Positions 16,871-24,419 of a stretch of 64,000 nt of DNA are shown here, piece by piece. Made by a program: the position numbers and the translations under genes. Numbering within the stretch: position 1 is the first letter of the stretch; each line of letters opens with the position of its first letter. The notes under the pieces were generated by a model that was not told the origin of the DNA, did no database searches, and was given only the letters and a program-made list of their open reading frames with translations. Source of the DNA: Brevibacillus gelatini (GTDB lineage: Bacteria > Bacillota > Bacilli > Brevibacillales > Brevibacillaceae). Location of the stretch: contig NZ_RHHS01000032.1 in assembly GCF_003710935.1 (NCBI RefSeq), positions 1 to 64,000 on the forward strand. The letters run 5' to 3'.

Positions 16871-16922
16871 GAAAACCCCCTGCCTTTGCGGACAGCTTGT
16901 CCAAAGGCAGGGGGTGTCTTTT
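16871..16922. terminator. Bidirectional terminator between locus A and ilvD
   Basis: CCCCCTGCCTTTG (16876-16888) pairs perfectly with CAAAGGCAGGGGG (16902-16914) around a 13-base loop. T residues follow on the plus strand and AAAA precedes on the left, giving U on the minus transcript, so it can end both convergent units. Confidence 0.88.
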
Positions 16923-16930
16923 TTCGGAGA

Positions 16931-18607
16931 CTAGATTTTCATAACGCCGCCCTTGCTTGCATTTGTCACCAGCTTGGAGTAGCGGGCCAGGTAGCCTGTT
17001 TTGACTTTTGGCTGGAATTCCTGCCAGCCTTCGCGGCGGCGGGCCAGTTCAGCCTCGTCCACGTGCAGGTGGATCGTGCGCGCTTCGAGGTCGATGGTGA
17101 TGATGTCACCGTCCTGGACGAAAGCGATCGGGCCGCCTTCCGCCGCTTCCGGCGAGACGTGGCCGATACTGATGCCGCGGGAAGCGCCAGAGAAGCGTCC
17201 GTCTGTAACCAGCGCCACTTCCTTGCCCAGACCCATCCCGACGATTTGCGAGGTAGGAGCGAGCATTTCCGGCATGCCAGGACCGCCTTTTGGTCCTTCG
17301 TAGCGAATAATGACGACGTGTCCGGGCTTGATTTTGCCAGCAGCGATGCCCGCCAGTGCTTCCTCCTGGGAGTCGAAGCAGATCGCCGGACCTTCGTGTC
17401 TTTTAATGGAAGGATCGACACCGCCGGTTTTGATGATCGAGCCTTGCTCGGCCAGGTTGCCAAACAGGACGGCCAGGCCGCCGGACTCACTGTACGGATT
17501 TTCCAGACGACGAATGACCTGGTCGTTTTTGATTTCAGCGTCGGCGATGTTTTCAGCCAGCGTTTTTCCTGTCACGGTAATGCGGTTTGGATGAATCGCG
17601 CCTTCTTTTCGCGAAATCTCCTTGAGCACAGCAGACACGCCGCCTGCTTCGTGGCAATCCTCGATGTGGTAGTCAGAGGCAGGAGCGAGCTTGCAAATGT
17701 GCGGGATGCGCTTCGCAACTTCGTTGATCCGCTCAATCGGGTATTCGATCCCCGCTTCCTGGGCAATCGCCAGCGTGTGCAAAACGGTATTGGTAGAACC
17801 GCCCATCGCCATGTCGAGCGCGAAGGCATCGTCGATTGCTTCCAGCGTAACGATGTCGCGCGGCTTGATGTCCTGCTCGATCAAATACTTGAGCTTTTCG
17901 GCAGAAGCTTGTACCAGCTCGCGGCGCTCAGGGGAGACAGCGAGAACCGTACCGTTGCCTGGCAGCGCCAGCCCGATTGCTTCGAGCAGACAGTTCATCG
18001 AGTTGGCGGTAAACATACCGGAACAGGAACCGCAGGTCGGGCATCCGTATTGCTCCAGTTCTTCCAGCTGTTTGTTGTCGATCAGGCCAGCCTGGTAAGC
18101 GCCGACGCCTTCGAATACAGAAGAGAGCGAGATGGAGCGGCCGTCGCTCGTTTTGCCTGCTTTCATCGGGCCGCCTGTCACGAATACAGTCGGGATGTTG
18201 ACGCGCAGGGCGCCCATAATCATCCCTGGTGTAATCTTGTCACAGTTCGGGATACAGATCATCCCGTCGAACCAGTGCGCGGCTACGACCGTCTCCAGGC
18301 TGTCTGCGATGATCTCGCGGCTCGGGAGCGAGTAGCGCATCCCGATGTGGCCCATGGCGATGCCGTCGTCAACCCCGATGGTGTTGAATTCAAAAGGAAC
18401 CATGCCTGCTGCACGAACAGCTTCTTTGACCAGCTTGCCAAATTCCTGCAAGTGCACGTGGCCAGGGATAATGTCAATGTAAGAGTTGCAAATCGCGATA
18501 AACGGTTTGTCGAAATCTTCGTCTTTCACTCCTGCCGCACGAAGCAAACTGCGGTGGGGAGCGCGGTCAAAACCTTTTTTAATCATGTCACTTCTCAGTC
18601 TAGCCAA
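16931..18607 (-). CDS. ilvD: Dihydroxy-acid dehydratase
   Basis: A 558-residue iron-sulfur enzyme. It dehydrates 2,3-dihydroxy-isovalerate and 2,3-dihydroxy-3-methylvalerate to the 2-oxo acids of valine, leucine and isoleucine synthesis. Conserved Fe-S cysteines sit in NCDKITPGM and in [15 protein letters not shown], and the length is standard. The TTG at 18607 lies seven bases after GGAAGGGAGAG. The first ATG is 21 bases further in and has no ribosome site. No other ilv genes are nearby, and I saw no T-box leader in the 150 bases upstream. Confidence 0.96.
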   Translation of the reverse strand: MARLRSDMIKKGFDRAPHRSLLRAAGVKDEDFDKPFIAICNSYIDIIPGHVHLQEFGKLVKEAVRAAGMVPFEFNTIGVDDGIAMGHIGMRYSLPSREIIADSLETVVAAHWFDGMICIPNCDKITPGMIMGALRVNIPTVFVTGGPMKAGKTSDGRSISLSSVFEGVGAYQAGLIDNKQLEELEQYGCPTCGSCSGMFTANSMNCLLEAIGLALPGNGTVLAVSPERRELVQASAEKLKYLIEQDIKPRDIVTLEAIDDAFALDMAMGGSTNTVLHTLAIAQEAGIEYPIERINEVAKRIPHICKLAPASDYHIEDCHEAGGVSAVLKEISRKEGAIHPNRITVTGKTLAENIADAEIKNDQVIRRLENPYSESGGLAVLFGNLAEQGSIIKTGGVDPSIKRHEGPAICFDSQEEALAGIAAGKIKPGHVVIIRYEGPKGGPGMPEMLAPTSQIVGMGLGKEVALVTDGRFSGASRGISIGHVSPEAAEGGPIAFVQDGDIITIDLEARTIHLHVDEAELARRREGWQEFQPKVKTGYLARYSKLVTNASKGGVMKI

Positions 18608-18660
18608 TGTGAAACTCTCCCTTCCTACACGTGAAAGTTACCTGTCTTATGTTTTGCACT

Positions 18661-18689
18661 ATCTTATCAATTTTCATTAATAGAAACAA
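18661..18689 (-). promoter_or_regulatory. Candidate sigma-A promoter of ilvD
   Basis: On the minus strand, TTGTTT (18684-18689) and TAAGAT (18661-18666) are separated by exactly 17 bases, about 55 bases upstream of the ilvD start. Confidence 0.5.
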
Positions 18690-18699
18690 CCGTAAAAGT

Positions 18700-18715
18700 C
18701 TGAACATTCGTTCAG
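18700..18715. promoter_or_regulatory. Perfect palindrome between divergent genes, operator candidate
   Basis: CTGAAC-ATTC-GTTCAG is a perfect six-base inverted repeat with four spacer bases, ten bases upstream of the proposed ilvD -35. The GAAC-N4-GTTC core resembles a LexA box, but the flanks do not fit. The binding protein is unknown. Confidence 0.4.
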
Positions 18716-18820
18716 TGCTCCGCCTGTGAGCGGCTGTGACTGGCTGGTGGAGACATGGCGGAAACCGGCTTTATGGGCTACAATAAAAGGACTGAGTCTA
18801 TTTTTGGTGGAGTGAACAAA

Positions 18821-19300
18821 ATGATAGAAGAGCTAAAAAATGTCTGGACGGAAGGAACGGACGAGGAACGGAAAATTTTAGAGCTGGCCTTGCAGGCGAT
18901 CCGCCAGAAGCGCGAGCGCAAAAGCGCCTATTTATCCGGCTTTCTTGGGTTGAAGGGAGAGTTTATCGACGAGACGAAGCAGTCGTATCGCTTCGAGCTG
19001 CCGCTCACCGTGTTCATGCACAACTCCGGGGGTGCCGTTCACGGGGGGATTCTCGCCACCTTGATCGACTCGGCCATGGGTTCGCTCATCAACCGCTCGC
19101 TGCCGCCGGAGCAGTACGCGGTGACGACCGAGTTGAAAATCAACTACCTGCGGCCGGGCGTAGGGGAGCGGCTGCGCGCCGAAGCGACGTTCTTGCACCG
19201 GGGGAACACGCTGGTCGTCATGGAGGGGACTGTCTACGACGAGCGCAACAAGCGGGTCGCCCACGGTACGGGATCGTTTATCGTCCTGAACAGAAAATAG
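18821..19300 (+). CDS. PaaI-family hot-dog thioesterase
   Basis: A 159-residue cytoplasmic protein with a single 4HBT/hot-dog domain. The HNSGGAVHGGILATLIDSAMG stretch holds the HGG-x-D pattern seen in PaaI and YbgC-type acyl-CoA thioesterases, followed by a TTELKINYLRPG strand. The substrate (an aryl- or fatty-acyl-CoA) cannot be read from the sequence. The ATG at 18821 is eight bases after GGTGGAG. It stands alone, divergent from ilvD. Confidence 0.82.
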   Translation: MIEELKNVWTEGTDEERKILELALQAIRQKRERKSAYLSGFLGLKGEFIDETKQSYRFELPLTVFMHNSGGAVHGGILATLIDSAMGSLINRSLPPEQYAVTTELKINYLRPGVGERLRAEATFLHRGNTLVVMEGTVYDERNKRVAHGTGSFIVLNRK

Positions 19301-19351
19301 CAAAAAGGCGTGCGAAAGACGCACACCCGATAGGCTGTTTTTATCCAGACT

Positions 19352-19729
19352 TTACCGGATCACGAAAAGCCCGCTATATTGGGTAATGTAAGCAAGCATT
19401 TTGCTGGAAAGTGGGACGATGAACTCCATGTCTTCCTTTTCCACGATGCCGGAGCGGGAGACGATCCTGGCCCATTTGACGCTGATCTTGTAGTAATGGG
19501 AGCCAAATGTCGTGTGGACGGCCTCGCGTTTCGTATGAAAGGAAATGGGCGTCTTGTCGAGGGTATGCGGCACCATGCTGACGATGTCGTGCAAAAACAG
19601 GTGGTAGGTCAGGTGCGGCTTGAAAAACACAAGTTCTTTCGTCGTGACCGAGAAGCCGTAGCTGTTGTTCATTTGGGTGAATTTGAGCTCACCCTCCATA
19701 TTTTTCAAGCGAATGAAATCGCTGTTCAT
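19352..19729 (-). CDS. Small protein of unknown function
   Basis: A 125-residue soluble protein that I do not recognise. It has no signal peptide or membrane helix. It alternates short beta-like strands with basic stretches and contains few charged helices, which suggests a small beta-rich fold. The ATG at 19729 follows AGGAGGGG at good distance, so it is a real gene. It lies between the thioesterase (convergent) and the inositol-phosphatase gene (divergent). Confidence 0.6.
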   Translation of the reverse strand: MNSDFIRLKNMEGELKFTQMNNSYGFSVTTKELVFFKPHLTYHLFLHDIVSMVPHTLDKTPISFHTKREAVHTTFGSHYYKISVKWARIVSRSGIVEKEDMEFIVPLSSKMLAYITQYSGLFVIR

Positions 19730-19898
19730 GTTTTCCCCTCCTAAAGGCGTCGGGCGCTGATAGCCAAAGGCAGGCAAGCGGATAGGACCCGCGCTGCGTT
19801 TCTGTCTTTCGCGAGATGGGTGTCATTCTATCATAGTAAGGTCAGGATGAAGAATGCAAGGGAAAACAATGATAGATAGCAGGAAGGGGCAAAAATCA

Positions 19899-20720
19899 AT
19901 GCTTGATGTAGCCAAGGAAGCTGCTCGTGCAGCAGGCGAGTTTTTGAAGGAGCGCTTTCTCGAACAGCTTACGCCAGACGAGGAGTTGCATAACGACGTG
20001 AAGCTGCCGGAGGACAAAGGCAGCGAGCAGCGGATTATCGAGGTGCTGCACCGCCATTTTCCCAGCCATACGATTTATTCCGAAGAGGTGGGAATGGTCA
20101 GCCGGGACGAAGAGTATGTATGGATTGTCGATCCGCTGGACGGGACGAACAACTACTTTATCGGCCATCCTTACTTCAGTATTTCGATAGCCTTGCAGCA
20201 CAAGGGCGAGCTCGTTCTCGGCGTGGTCTACAATCCGGTCGCAGGGCAAATGTTTTGGGCGGAAAAAGGGAAGGGCGCGTTTTTGAACGGCAGGCGCATG
20301 TCGATCAACAACCGGACAGACCTGACGCGAGCCGTCGGAACGTACATCCGCGGGCGCAATACCGTGACCAAGGAGGAGGAGCTGGCCTTTACGGAGCCGT
20401 TTGTGCTGAACACGAAGCGGATTTTGCGCAACGTCGCTCCGGCGCTCGACTGGTGTTTGCTCGCCAACGGCTGGCTGGACTACATCGTCATGCAGCGCTC
20501 GGGCATCATGGACGTCGCTGCGGGGATCGTCATCGCGAGCGAGGCGGGAGCGACCATCACCGACTGGCAGGGGAATCCGTACCGCCACGAGCCGTTTGTC
20601 CAGGATCAGGTGCGCTCGCTTGTGGCGACGAACGGACATTTGCACGGGTCGATTCGCGGCCTGCTTGTGGAGCAGAGCATGGCGGCGGATTGCTCGCGCC
20701 AGGCTTTGCCGCACGGCTGA
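19899..20720 (+). CDS. Inositol-monophosphatase-family phosphatase
   Basis: A 273-residue metal-dependent phosphatase of the SuhB/IMPase/CysQ fold. The metal ligands are present as SEEVG near 63-67, DPLDGTNNYF near 79-88 and a third Asp in IMDVAAG near 209. Substrates in the family include inositol-1-phosphate, fructose-1,6-bisphosphate, NADP and PAP. None can be chosen here, although PAP clearance would suit the sulfate-assimilation operon 3 kb away. I took the ATG at 19899, after AGGAAGGGG. In-frame ATGs at 19854 and 19869 are possible and would add up to 15 residues. Confidence 0.85.
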   Translation: MLDVAKEAARAAGEFLKERFLEQLTPDEELHNDVKLPEDKGSEQRIIEVLHRHFPSHTIYSEEVGMVSRDEEYVWIVDPLDGTNNYFIGHPYFSISIALQHKGELVLGVVYNPVAGQMFWAEKGKGAFLNGRRMSINNRTDLTRAVGTYIRGRNTVTKEEELAFTEPFVLNTKRILRNVAPALDWCLLANGWLDYIVMQRSGIMDVAAGIVIASEAGATITDWQGNPYRHEPFVQDQVRSLVATNGHLHGSIRGLLVEQSMAADCSRQALPHG

Positions 20721-20751
20721 CAGCGCGACTTTTTTCACAGGAATCATTGAG

Positions 20752-20788
20752 GCTGGCGCTCGGGGCGGAACTCTCGCGCCAGCTTTTT
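20752..20788 (+). terminator. Rho-independent terminator after the phosphatase gene
   Basis: GCTGGCGC pairs with GCGCCAGC around a 16-base loop, followed by TTTTT. Confidence 0.8.
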
Positions 20789-20898
20789 CCTGTTAAGCTG
20801 ATTTTTATAATTTTTGGGCAACCAACTGTTTCGCAGCGCGTATAAAAAGTTGCGAGTCGCGATAGAAGCAGGATTTTTCGTGCAAATGGGGTGAAAAA

Positions 20899-21348
20899 AT
20901 GGCCAGACTGGAATATCGGCTGCTGGATGAGACGAACGGCTACCCGGTCTTGTTTTACTACGACCGGATCGACAAGGACGAGGTATCCTTGCGCTTTGCC
21001 TGCGACTACCTGGTAAAAGGGCATGTTGTCTACGAGAAGACTTCCTGCGCGATTGAGCAGGGGACGTACGTAATCTACGTCCGGCATTCGACGGAGGAAA
21101 CGGCCGTGGACTACCCGGAGAGGCCGTCCGTGCGCTGGGGGAGCATCCAGATCGAGATGCGGGAGTACCGCGAGAACACACAGCTTTATCCGCTCGTGCA
21201 CACGTTTTCGTTCAAGGATGACGACGATGCTCTCTTGCATTTGCAAAGCGACTATTTGTACCTGAATGGGCGCGAGTGGGAAAAAACATCGGCCGAAGTG
21301 GATGAGGATCGTCAGGTGTACATTTACTACGCACGGCCGACAGAGTAG
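20899..21348 (+). CDS. Unknown protein in the DUF350/ATP-grasp cluster
   Basis: A 149-residue soluble acidic protein, rich in Tyr and predicted to be mostly beta-strand, with no signal peptide or membrane helix. I do not recognise the family. It heads a compact four-gene unit (12 bases to the next gene) with a lipoprotein, a glutathionylspermidine-synthase-like ligase and a DUF350 protein. In the enterobacterial yjf locus the corresponding place is held by small soluble proteins of unknown role. A start at 20899 follows GGGG at fair distance. Confidence 0.65.
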   Translation: MARLEYRLLDETNGYPVLFYYDRIDKDEVSLRFACDYLVKGHVVYEKTSCAIEQGTYVIYVRHSTEETAVDYPERPSVRWGSIQIEMREYRENTQLYPLVHTFSFKDDDDALLHLQSDYLYLNGREWEKTSAEVDEDRQVYIYYARPTE

Positions 21349-21359
21349 GAGGAAAGAGG

Positions 21360-21632
21360 ATGGCACTGACAAAATCGGCCAAGGTCGTCGGGCTGTTTGT
21401 GGCAGCAGCGATGGTCATCGGCGGCTGCTCGTCAGACTATGATGACGATTGCTACGACAGGGACGATGACGGCTATTGCGACGACGGAGGAAGCAGCAGC
21501 TCGCACGGCGGGTCGGCCGTCTACTACGGAGGCGGTTCATCGAAAAGCAAGGCGCAAGGCGTATCAAGCGGCATTAGCACGAGCAGCTCCAAGGGCGGAA
21601 TCGGCAGCTCAGGCTGGTCCAGCTCGGGGTGA
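21360..21632 (+). CDS. Small lipoprotein with acidic centre and Ser/Gly-rich tail
   Basis: A 90-residue exported protein. The signal peptide ends in a lipobox-like VIGGC near residue 22, so the mature protein starts at C22. It then has an Asp/Cys/Tyr-rich centre (DYDDDCYDRDDDGYCDD) and a long Ser/Gly tail of low complexity. Position and composition recall the YjfM/YgiB lipoproteins (DUF1190) found beside similar ATP-grasp genes, but the identity is not strong enough to name it. The stop overlaps the next start (GTGA), so translation is coupled to the ligase gene. Confidence 0.68.
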   Translation: MALTKSAKVVGLFVAAAMVIGGCSSDYDDDCYDRDDDGYCDDGGSSSSHGGSAVYYGGGSSKSKAQGVSSGISTSSSKGGIGSSGWSSSG

Positions 21633-22873
21633 GGCCAGTGGTTGTGCAAGACAGAAGAGATGCGCTGTACGGCCCTTTGCGTGAGGAAGGCATTTTTACA
21701 TGGGATTGGATGTACGGCGAAGAGTACGCGCTGGCCGATCTGCACCTCATCCCGGCATCGTTTCGGGAGGAACTGGCGACGGCGACGACTGCGCTCGGCC
21801 GTGTTTTTGCCAAAGTGACACCTGTGCTGCAGCAGGCAGACGACGCGCTTCTGCTCGAACTGGGCGTGCCGCAGCAAGCGCTGCAGGCGGTTCGAACGAC
21901 AGTCCTGCGCAAGCTGCCTACGGCAATCGGGCGCTTTGATTTTGCGAAGACGGAAGCGGGGCTGAAGATGCTGGAGTGCAACAGCGACACGCCGACCGGG
22001 ATCGTCGAAGCTTTTTACGTCAACGAGCACGCCTGCTGCTTTTTCGGAGTGGCAAATCCGAATACCGGCATGGACGGCCAGTTGCGCCAGGCGTTTGCCA
22101 AGCTGCTGCAAGCTTACAGGGACATGGGCTATCCGGTGGAGCACGTCTGGTTCAGCTCGCTGGACTGGCACGAGGAAGACAAGGGCACTACGCTTTATTT
22201 AATGGAAAAATCGGGACTCGCTGCCCGGTTTGCGCCGCTGGAAAAGCTGCGCGTCTGGGAGGACGGACTGTACGTGCAGGAAGGCGACAGCCTGCTTCCC
22301 GTCGATGTGCTGTACCGTCTGCATGCGCTGGAAAAGCTCGCAGACGAGCGGGACGAAGACGGCTATCCTACGGGCGAGCACGTCTTGTCGCTGATTGCGG
22401 ACAGAAAACTGGCGATTATCAATCCGCCGTCCGCATTTTTGATCCAGACAAAAGCGCTGCAGGCGCTCATCTGGAATTTGCACGAGGCGGGGGAGTTTTT
22501 TACCGCAGAAGAGCATGCGACGATTGAAACCTACATGCTTCCGACCTATTTTGAAAACCGCTTTGCAGGAACAGATGCCTATGTGACCAAGCCCATTTTC
22601 GGCAGGGAAGGGGGCGGGGTCGCGCTGTATGCGGCAGATGGCACTTTGCTGGAAAAAGACCAGGAGGAATTTTACTGGGAGCAGCCGATGATCTATCAAA
22701 AGCGGGTGGAGCTGCCCGAGATCACGGTGCAGACCGTGACGGGCCCGTACGCGGGACGGCTGTTGTGGGGCTCGTTCTGGATTGGCGGGGAAGCATCCGC
22801 GATTGTTGCCCGTGTCGGAGGTCCGATTACGAACAATCTGTCGTACTATTTGCCAGTCGGCATGAAAGGATAG
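21629..22873 (+). CDS. Glutathionylspermidine-synthase-like ATP-grasp ligase (YjfC/YgiC family)
   Basis: A 414-residue cytoplasmic enzyme of the C-terminal ATP-grasp part of glutathionylspermidine synthase. Recognisable segments are the LECNSDTPTGIVE motif near 113, VTKPIFGREGGGV near 319 (nucleotide and substrate loop), and the C-terminal GSFWIGGEASAIVARVGGPITNN region. The family's assigned reaction joins a carboxylate to an amine with ATP, but the YjfC/YgiC branch has no proven substrate. A peptide-like bond to a lipoprotein or membrane partner has been suggested from gene context. It starts with GTG overlapping the lipoprotein stop. Confidence 0.82.
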   Translation: MRPVVVQDRRDALYGPLREEGIFTWDWMYGEEYALADLHLIPASFREELATATTALGRVFAKVTPVLQQADDALLLELGVPQQALQAVRTTVLRKLPTAIGRFDFAKTEAGLKMLECNSDTPTGIVEAFYVNEHACCFFGVANPNTGMDGQLRQAFAKLLQAYRDMGYPVEHVWFSSLDWHEEDKGTTLYLMEKSGLAARFAPLEKLRVWEDGLYVQEGDSLLPVDVLYRLHALEKLADERDEDGYPTGEHVLSLIADRKLAIINPPSAFLIQTKALQALIWNLHEAGEFFTAEEHATIETYMLPTYFENRFAGTDAYVTKPIFGREGGGVALYAADGTLLEKDQEEFYWEQPMIYQKRVELPEITVQTVTGPYAGRLLWGSFWIGGEASAIVARVGGPITNNLSYYLPVGMKG

Positions 22874-22894
22874 CAAAAAGGAGAGGGGCGCGGC

Positions 22895-23332
22895 ATGATT
22901 ACGCAATGGAGCTACATACTTAATTTTTTGGCCTATATGGCGGTGACAATTCCGATATTGGCAGTGGGTATTTTCTTCTTTACCATTACGACTCCGTACA
23001 AGGAGTTCGCTCTCATCAAAGAAGGGGCGCAAACAGACGACCCGAAAAAAATGGCAGCGGCCAAGGCGGCAGCGCACGATCTGGGCGGAAAAATTATCGG
23101 GTTGGCGATCGTGCTTGCATCCGCTGTCTACCATGCGGTCAACCTGTGGGATTTGGTCGTATGGGGACTGGTCGGCATGGTGTTTCAAGTCATCATTTTT
23201 TATTTGTTCGAGTGGGTGACGCCGTTCAAGGTCGTGTCTGAAATCCCGAATGGCAACGTCTCTGTGGGCATTTTCGCCTCCAGGCTGAGCGTTGCGGCCG
23301 GCCTCTTGATGGCTGCGCTCATCAGCTACTAG
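22895..23332 (+). CDS. DUF350-family membrane protein
   Basis: A 145-residue integral membrane protein with about four hydrophobic helices (roughly 9-32, 62-80, 86-107, 122-143) and a short charged cytoplasmic loop (EFALIKEG). It matches the DUF350 (YjfL-like) pattern. The family regularly sits beside YjfC-type ATP-grasp genes, as here. Function unknown. It lies 21 bases after the ligase gene with an AAGGAG site, and a strong terminator follows. Confidence 0.78.
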   Translation: MITQWSYILNFLAYMAVTIPILAVGIFFFTITTPYKEFALIKEGAQTDDPKKMAAAKAAAHDLGGKIIGLAIVLASAVYHAVNLWDLVVWGLVGMVFQVIIFYLFEWVTPFKVVSEIPNGNVSVGIFASRLSVAAGLLMAALISY

Positions 23333-23354
23333 GAAAAACAGGAATCACGAAGCG

Positions 23355-23384
23355 AAGCTGTCGGTGCTGCCGGCAGCTTTTTTT
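23355..23384 (+). terminator. Rho-independent terminator after the DUF350 gene
   Basis: AAGCTGTCGG, loop TGCTG, CCGGCAGCTT form a ten-pair stem with one G-U pair, followed by TTTTT. From 23385 to 23496 I see nothing further. Confidence 0.88.
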
Positions 23385-23496
23385 CAAGAACAAACAACCC
23401 GATTCAGCAAGCATGGTCTTCCGCTGCAACACGGATTCGATTGAGGTTTTCTTATCCAGCAAAAAGAAAAAATGCGCAAATATTTTTTCAGCAAGG

Positions 23497-23519
23497 TAAT
23501 TTTCAAGTAATTAGGAATT
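23497..23519 (+). promoter_or_regulatory. CymR-like operator candidate
   Basis: The 23 bases from TAAT to GGAATT fit the published CymR consensus TAAWNNNNANWNNNATNGGAATT at all fixed positions except two (G at position 11, T at 15). They end five bases before the -35 of the sulfur operon. CymR represses cysteine-related genes in bacilli. The match was made from memory of the consensus and is suggestive only. Confidence 0.4.
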
Positions 23520-23524
23520 CATTG

Positions 23525-23553
23525 TTGACGGACAATAACATCTCCATTATAAT
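23525..23553 (+). promoter_or_regulatory. Sigma-A promoter of the sulfate-assimilation operon
   Basis: TTGACG (23525-23530), 17-base spacer, TATAAT (23548-23553): a near-consensus promoter, 53 bases upstream of the first gene. Confidence 0.82.
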
Positions 23554-23606
23554 TCCGACTAAACATATATGATTTACAAAACAGGTTTGGATAAGGGGTT
23601 TATCCG

Positions 23607-24419
23607 ATGGCAAAAACAGCGGCTTTGGTAATCGCTCACGGTTCACCCGATCCCGACTGGCTGAGTCTCGTGGAGTCGGCAGTCAGTCAGTGCCAGAGCG
23701 AACTGCCGATCCGGGTGGCATATCTGGGCCAAGTAGAGGGGCGAAGCATCAGTGACGAATGGAATCGTCTGGAGGCGTCCGGAGCGAAGCGGATTGTCGT
23801 GGTTCCCTTGTTTGCCTCGGCGGGGAGCAATCACGTAACGGAAATACGCGCCATGCTGGGACTGGAGCCATGGCCCGCCTGGGAGACGGAACAGGTGCGC
23901 ATTCCGGTTCGCGCTCGACTGCTCTGGTGTCCGCCGCTGGAAGATCATCCGCTGGTGGAGCAAATCGTGGGTCAGCGCATTTTGGAGCTGTCGAGCGCCC
24001 CAGGCAAGGAAGCGTTGCTGCTCGTCGGTCACGGCAGCGAATTGCCAAAAGGCCAGGAGCGATGGGAAAAGCTGTTGCGCCGCATGACGTTTCGCCTGCA
24101 AAACCGCTACGGCTTCTCCGCAGCGGGATATGCGACACTGCGGCCGGATACGTTGCGGGAACAAGCCCTGCAGCTCGCGGAAAAAGGGGATGTCCTCGTG
24201 CTTCCCTTGTTCGTCAGCCAGGGGTACTTCACCCGCAAATCGATTCCGGCAAGGCTGGCGGGACTGTCGTATCGCTACAGCGGCAGCGCTTATTTGCCTC
24301 ACCCGCTGATTGCAGACTGGATTGCCCAATCCATTCGCACGGCACTTGTAACAGACCTCTTCACAAAAAGGAGCGTGTATGAGCATGGCAGAGAGAAAAC
24401 AGTGGAAATGGGCAGATGA
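23607..24419 (+). CDS. sirB: Sirohydrochlorin ferrochelatase
   Basis: A 270-residue CbiX/SirB-type chelatase that inserts Fe(II) into sirohydrochlorin to make siroheme. Two chelatase half-domains are visible: IAHGSPDPD near residue 9 with the metal-binding His, and LLVGHGSELPKGQ near 136. VVVPLFASAGSNHV near 71-84 is the usual second His region. Siroheme is the cofactor of the sulfite reductase encoded next, whose start lies 41 bases inside this gene. The N-terminal motifs are complete, so the overlap reflects compact coupling, not truncation. Confidence 0.9.
   Translation: MAKTAALVIAHGSPDPDWLSLVESAVSQCQSELPIRVAYLGQVEGRSISDEWNRLEASGAKRIVVVPLFASAGSNHVTEIRAMLGLEPWPAWETEQVRIPVRARLLWCPPLEDHPLVEQIVGQRILELSSAPGKEALLLVGHGSELPKGQERWEKLLRRMTFRLQNRYGFSAAGYATLRPDTLREQALQLAEKGDVLVLPLFVSQGYFTRKSIPARLAGLSYRYSGSAYLPHPLIADWIAQSIRTALVTDLFTKRSVYEHGREKTVEMGR

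Noticed and set aside
18700-18715. LexA (SOS) box before ilvD
   Set aside because: The core GAAC-N4-GTTC fits but the outer bases and central preferences do not, and neither neighbour is an SOS-type gene.
23385-23606. SAM or T-box riboswitch before the sulfur operon
   Set aside because: After the sigma-A promoter only about 50 bases remain to the first start, too short for either, and no conserved motifs are visible.
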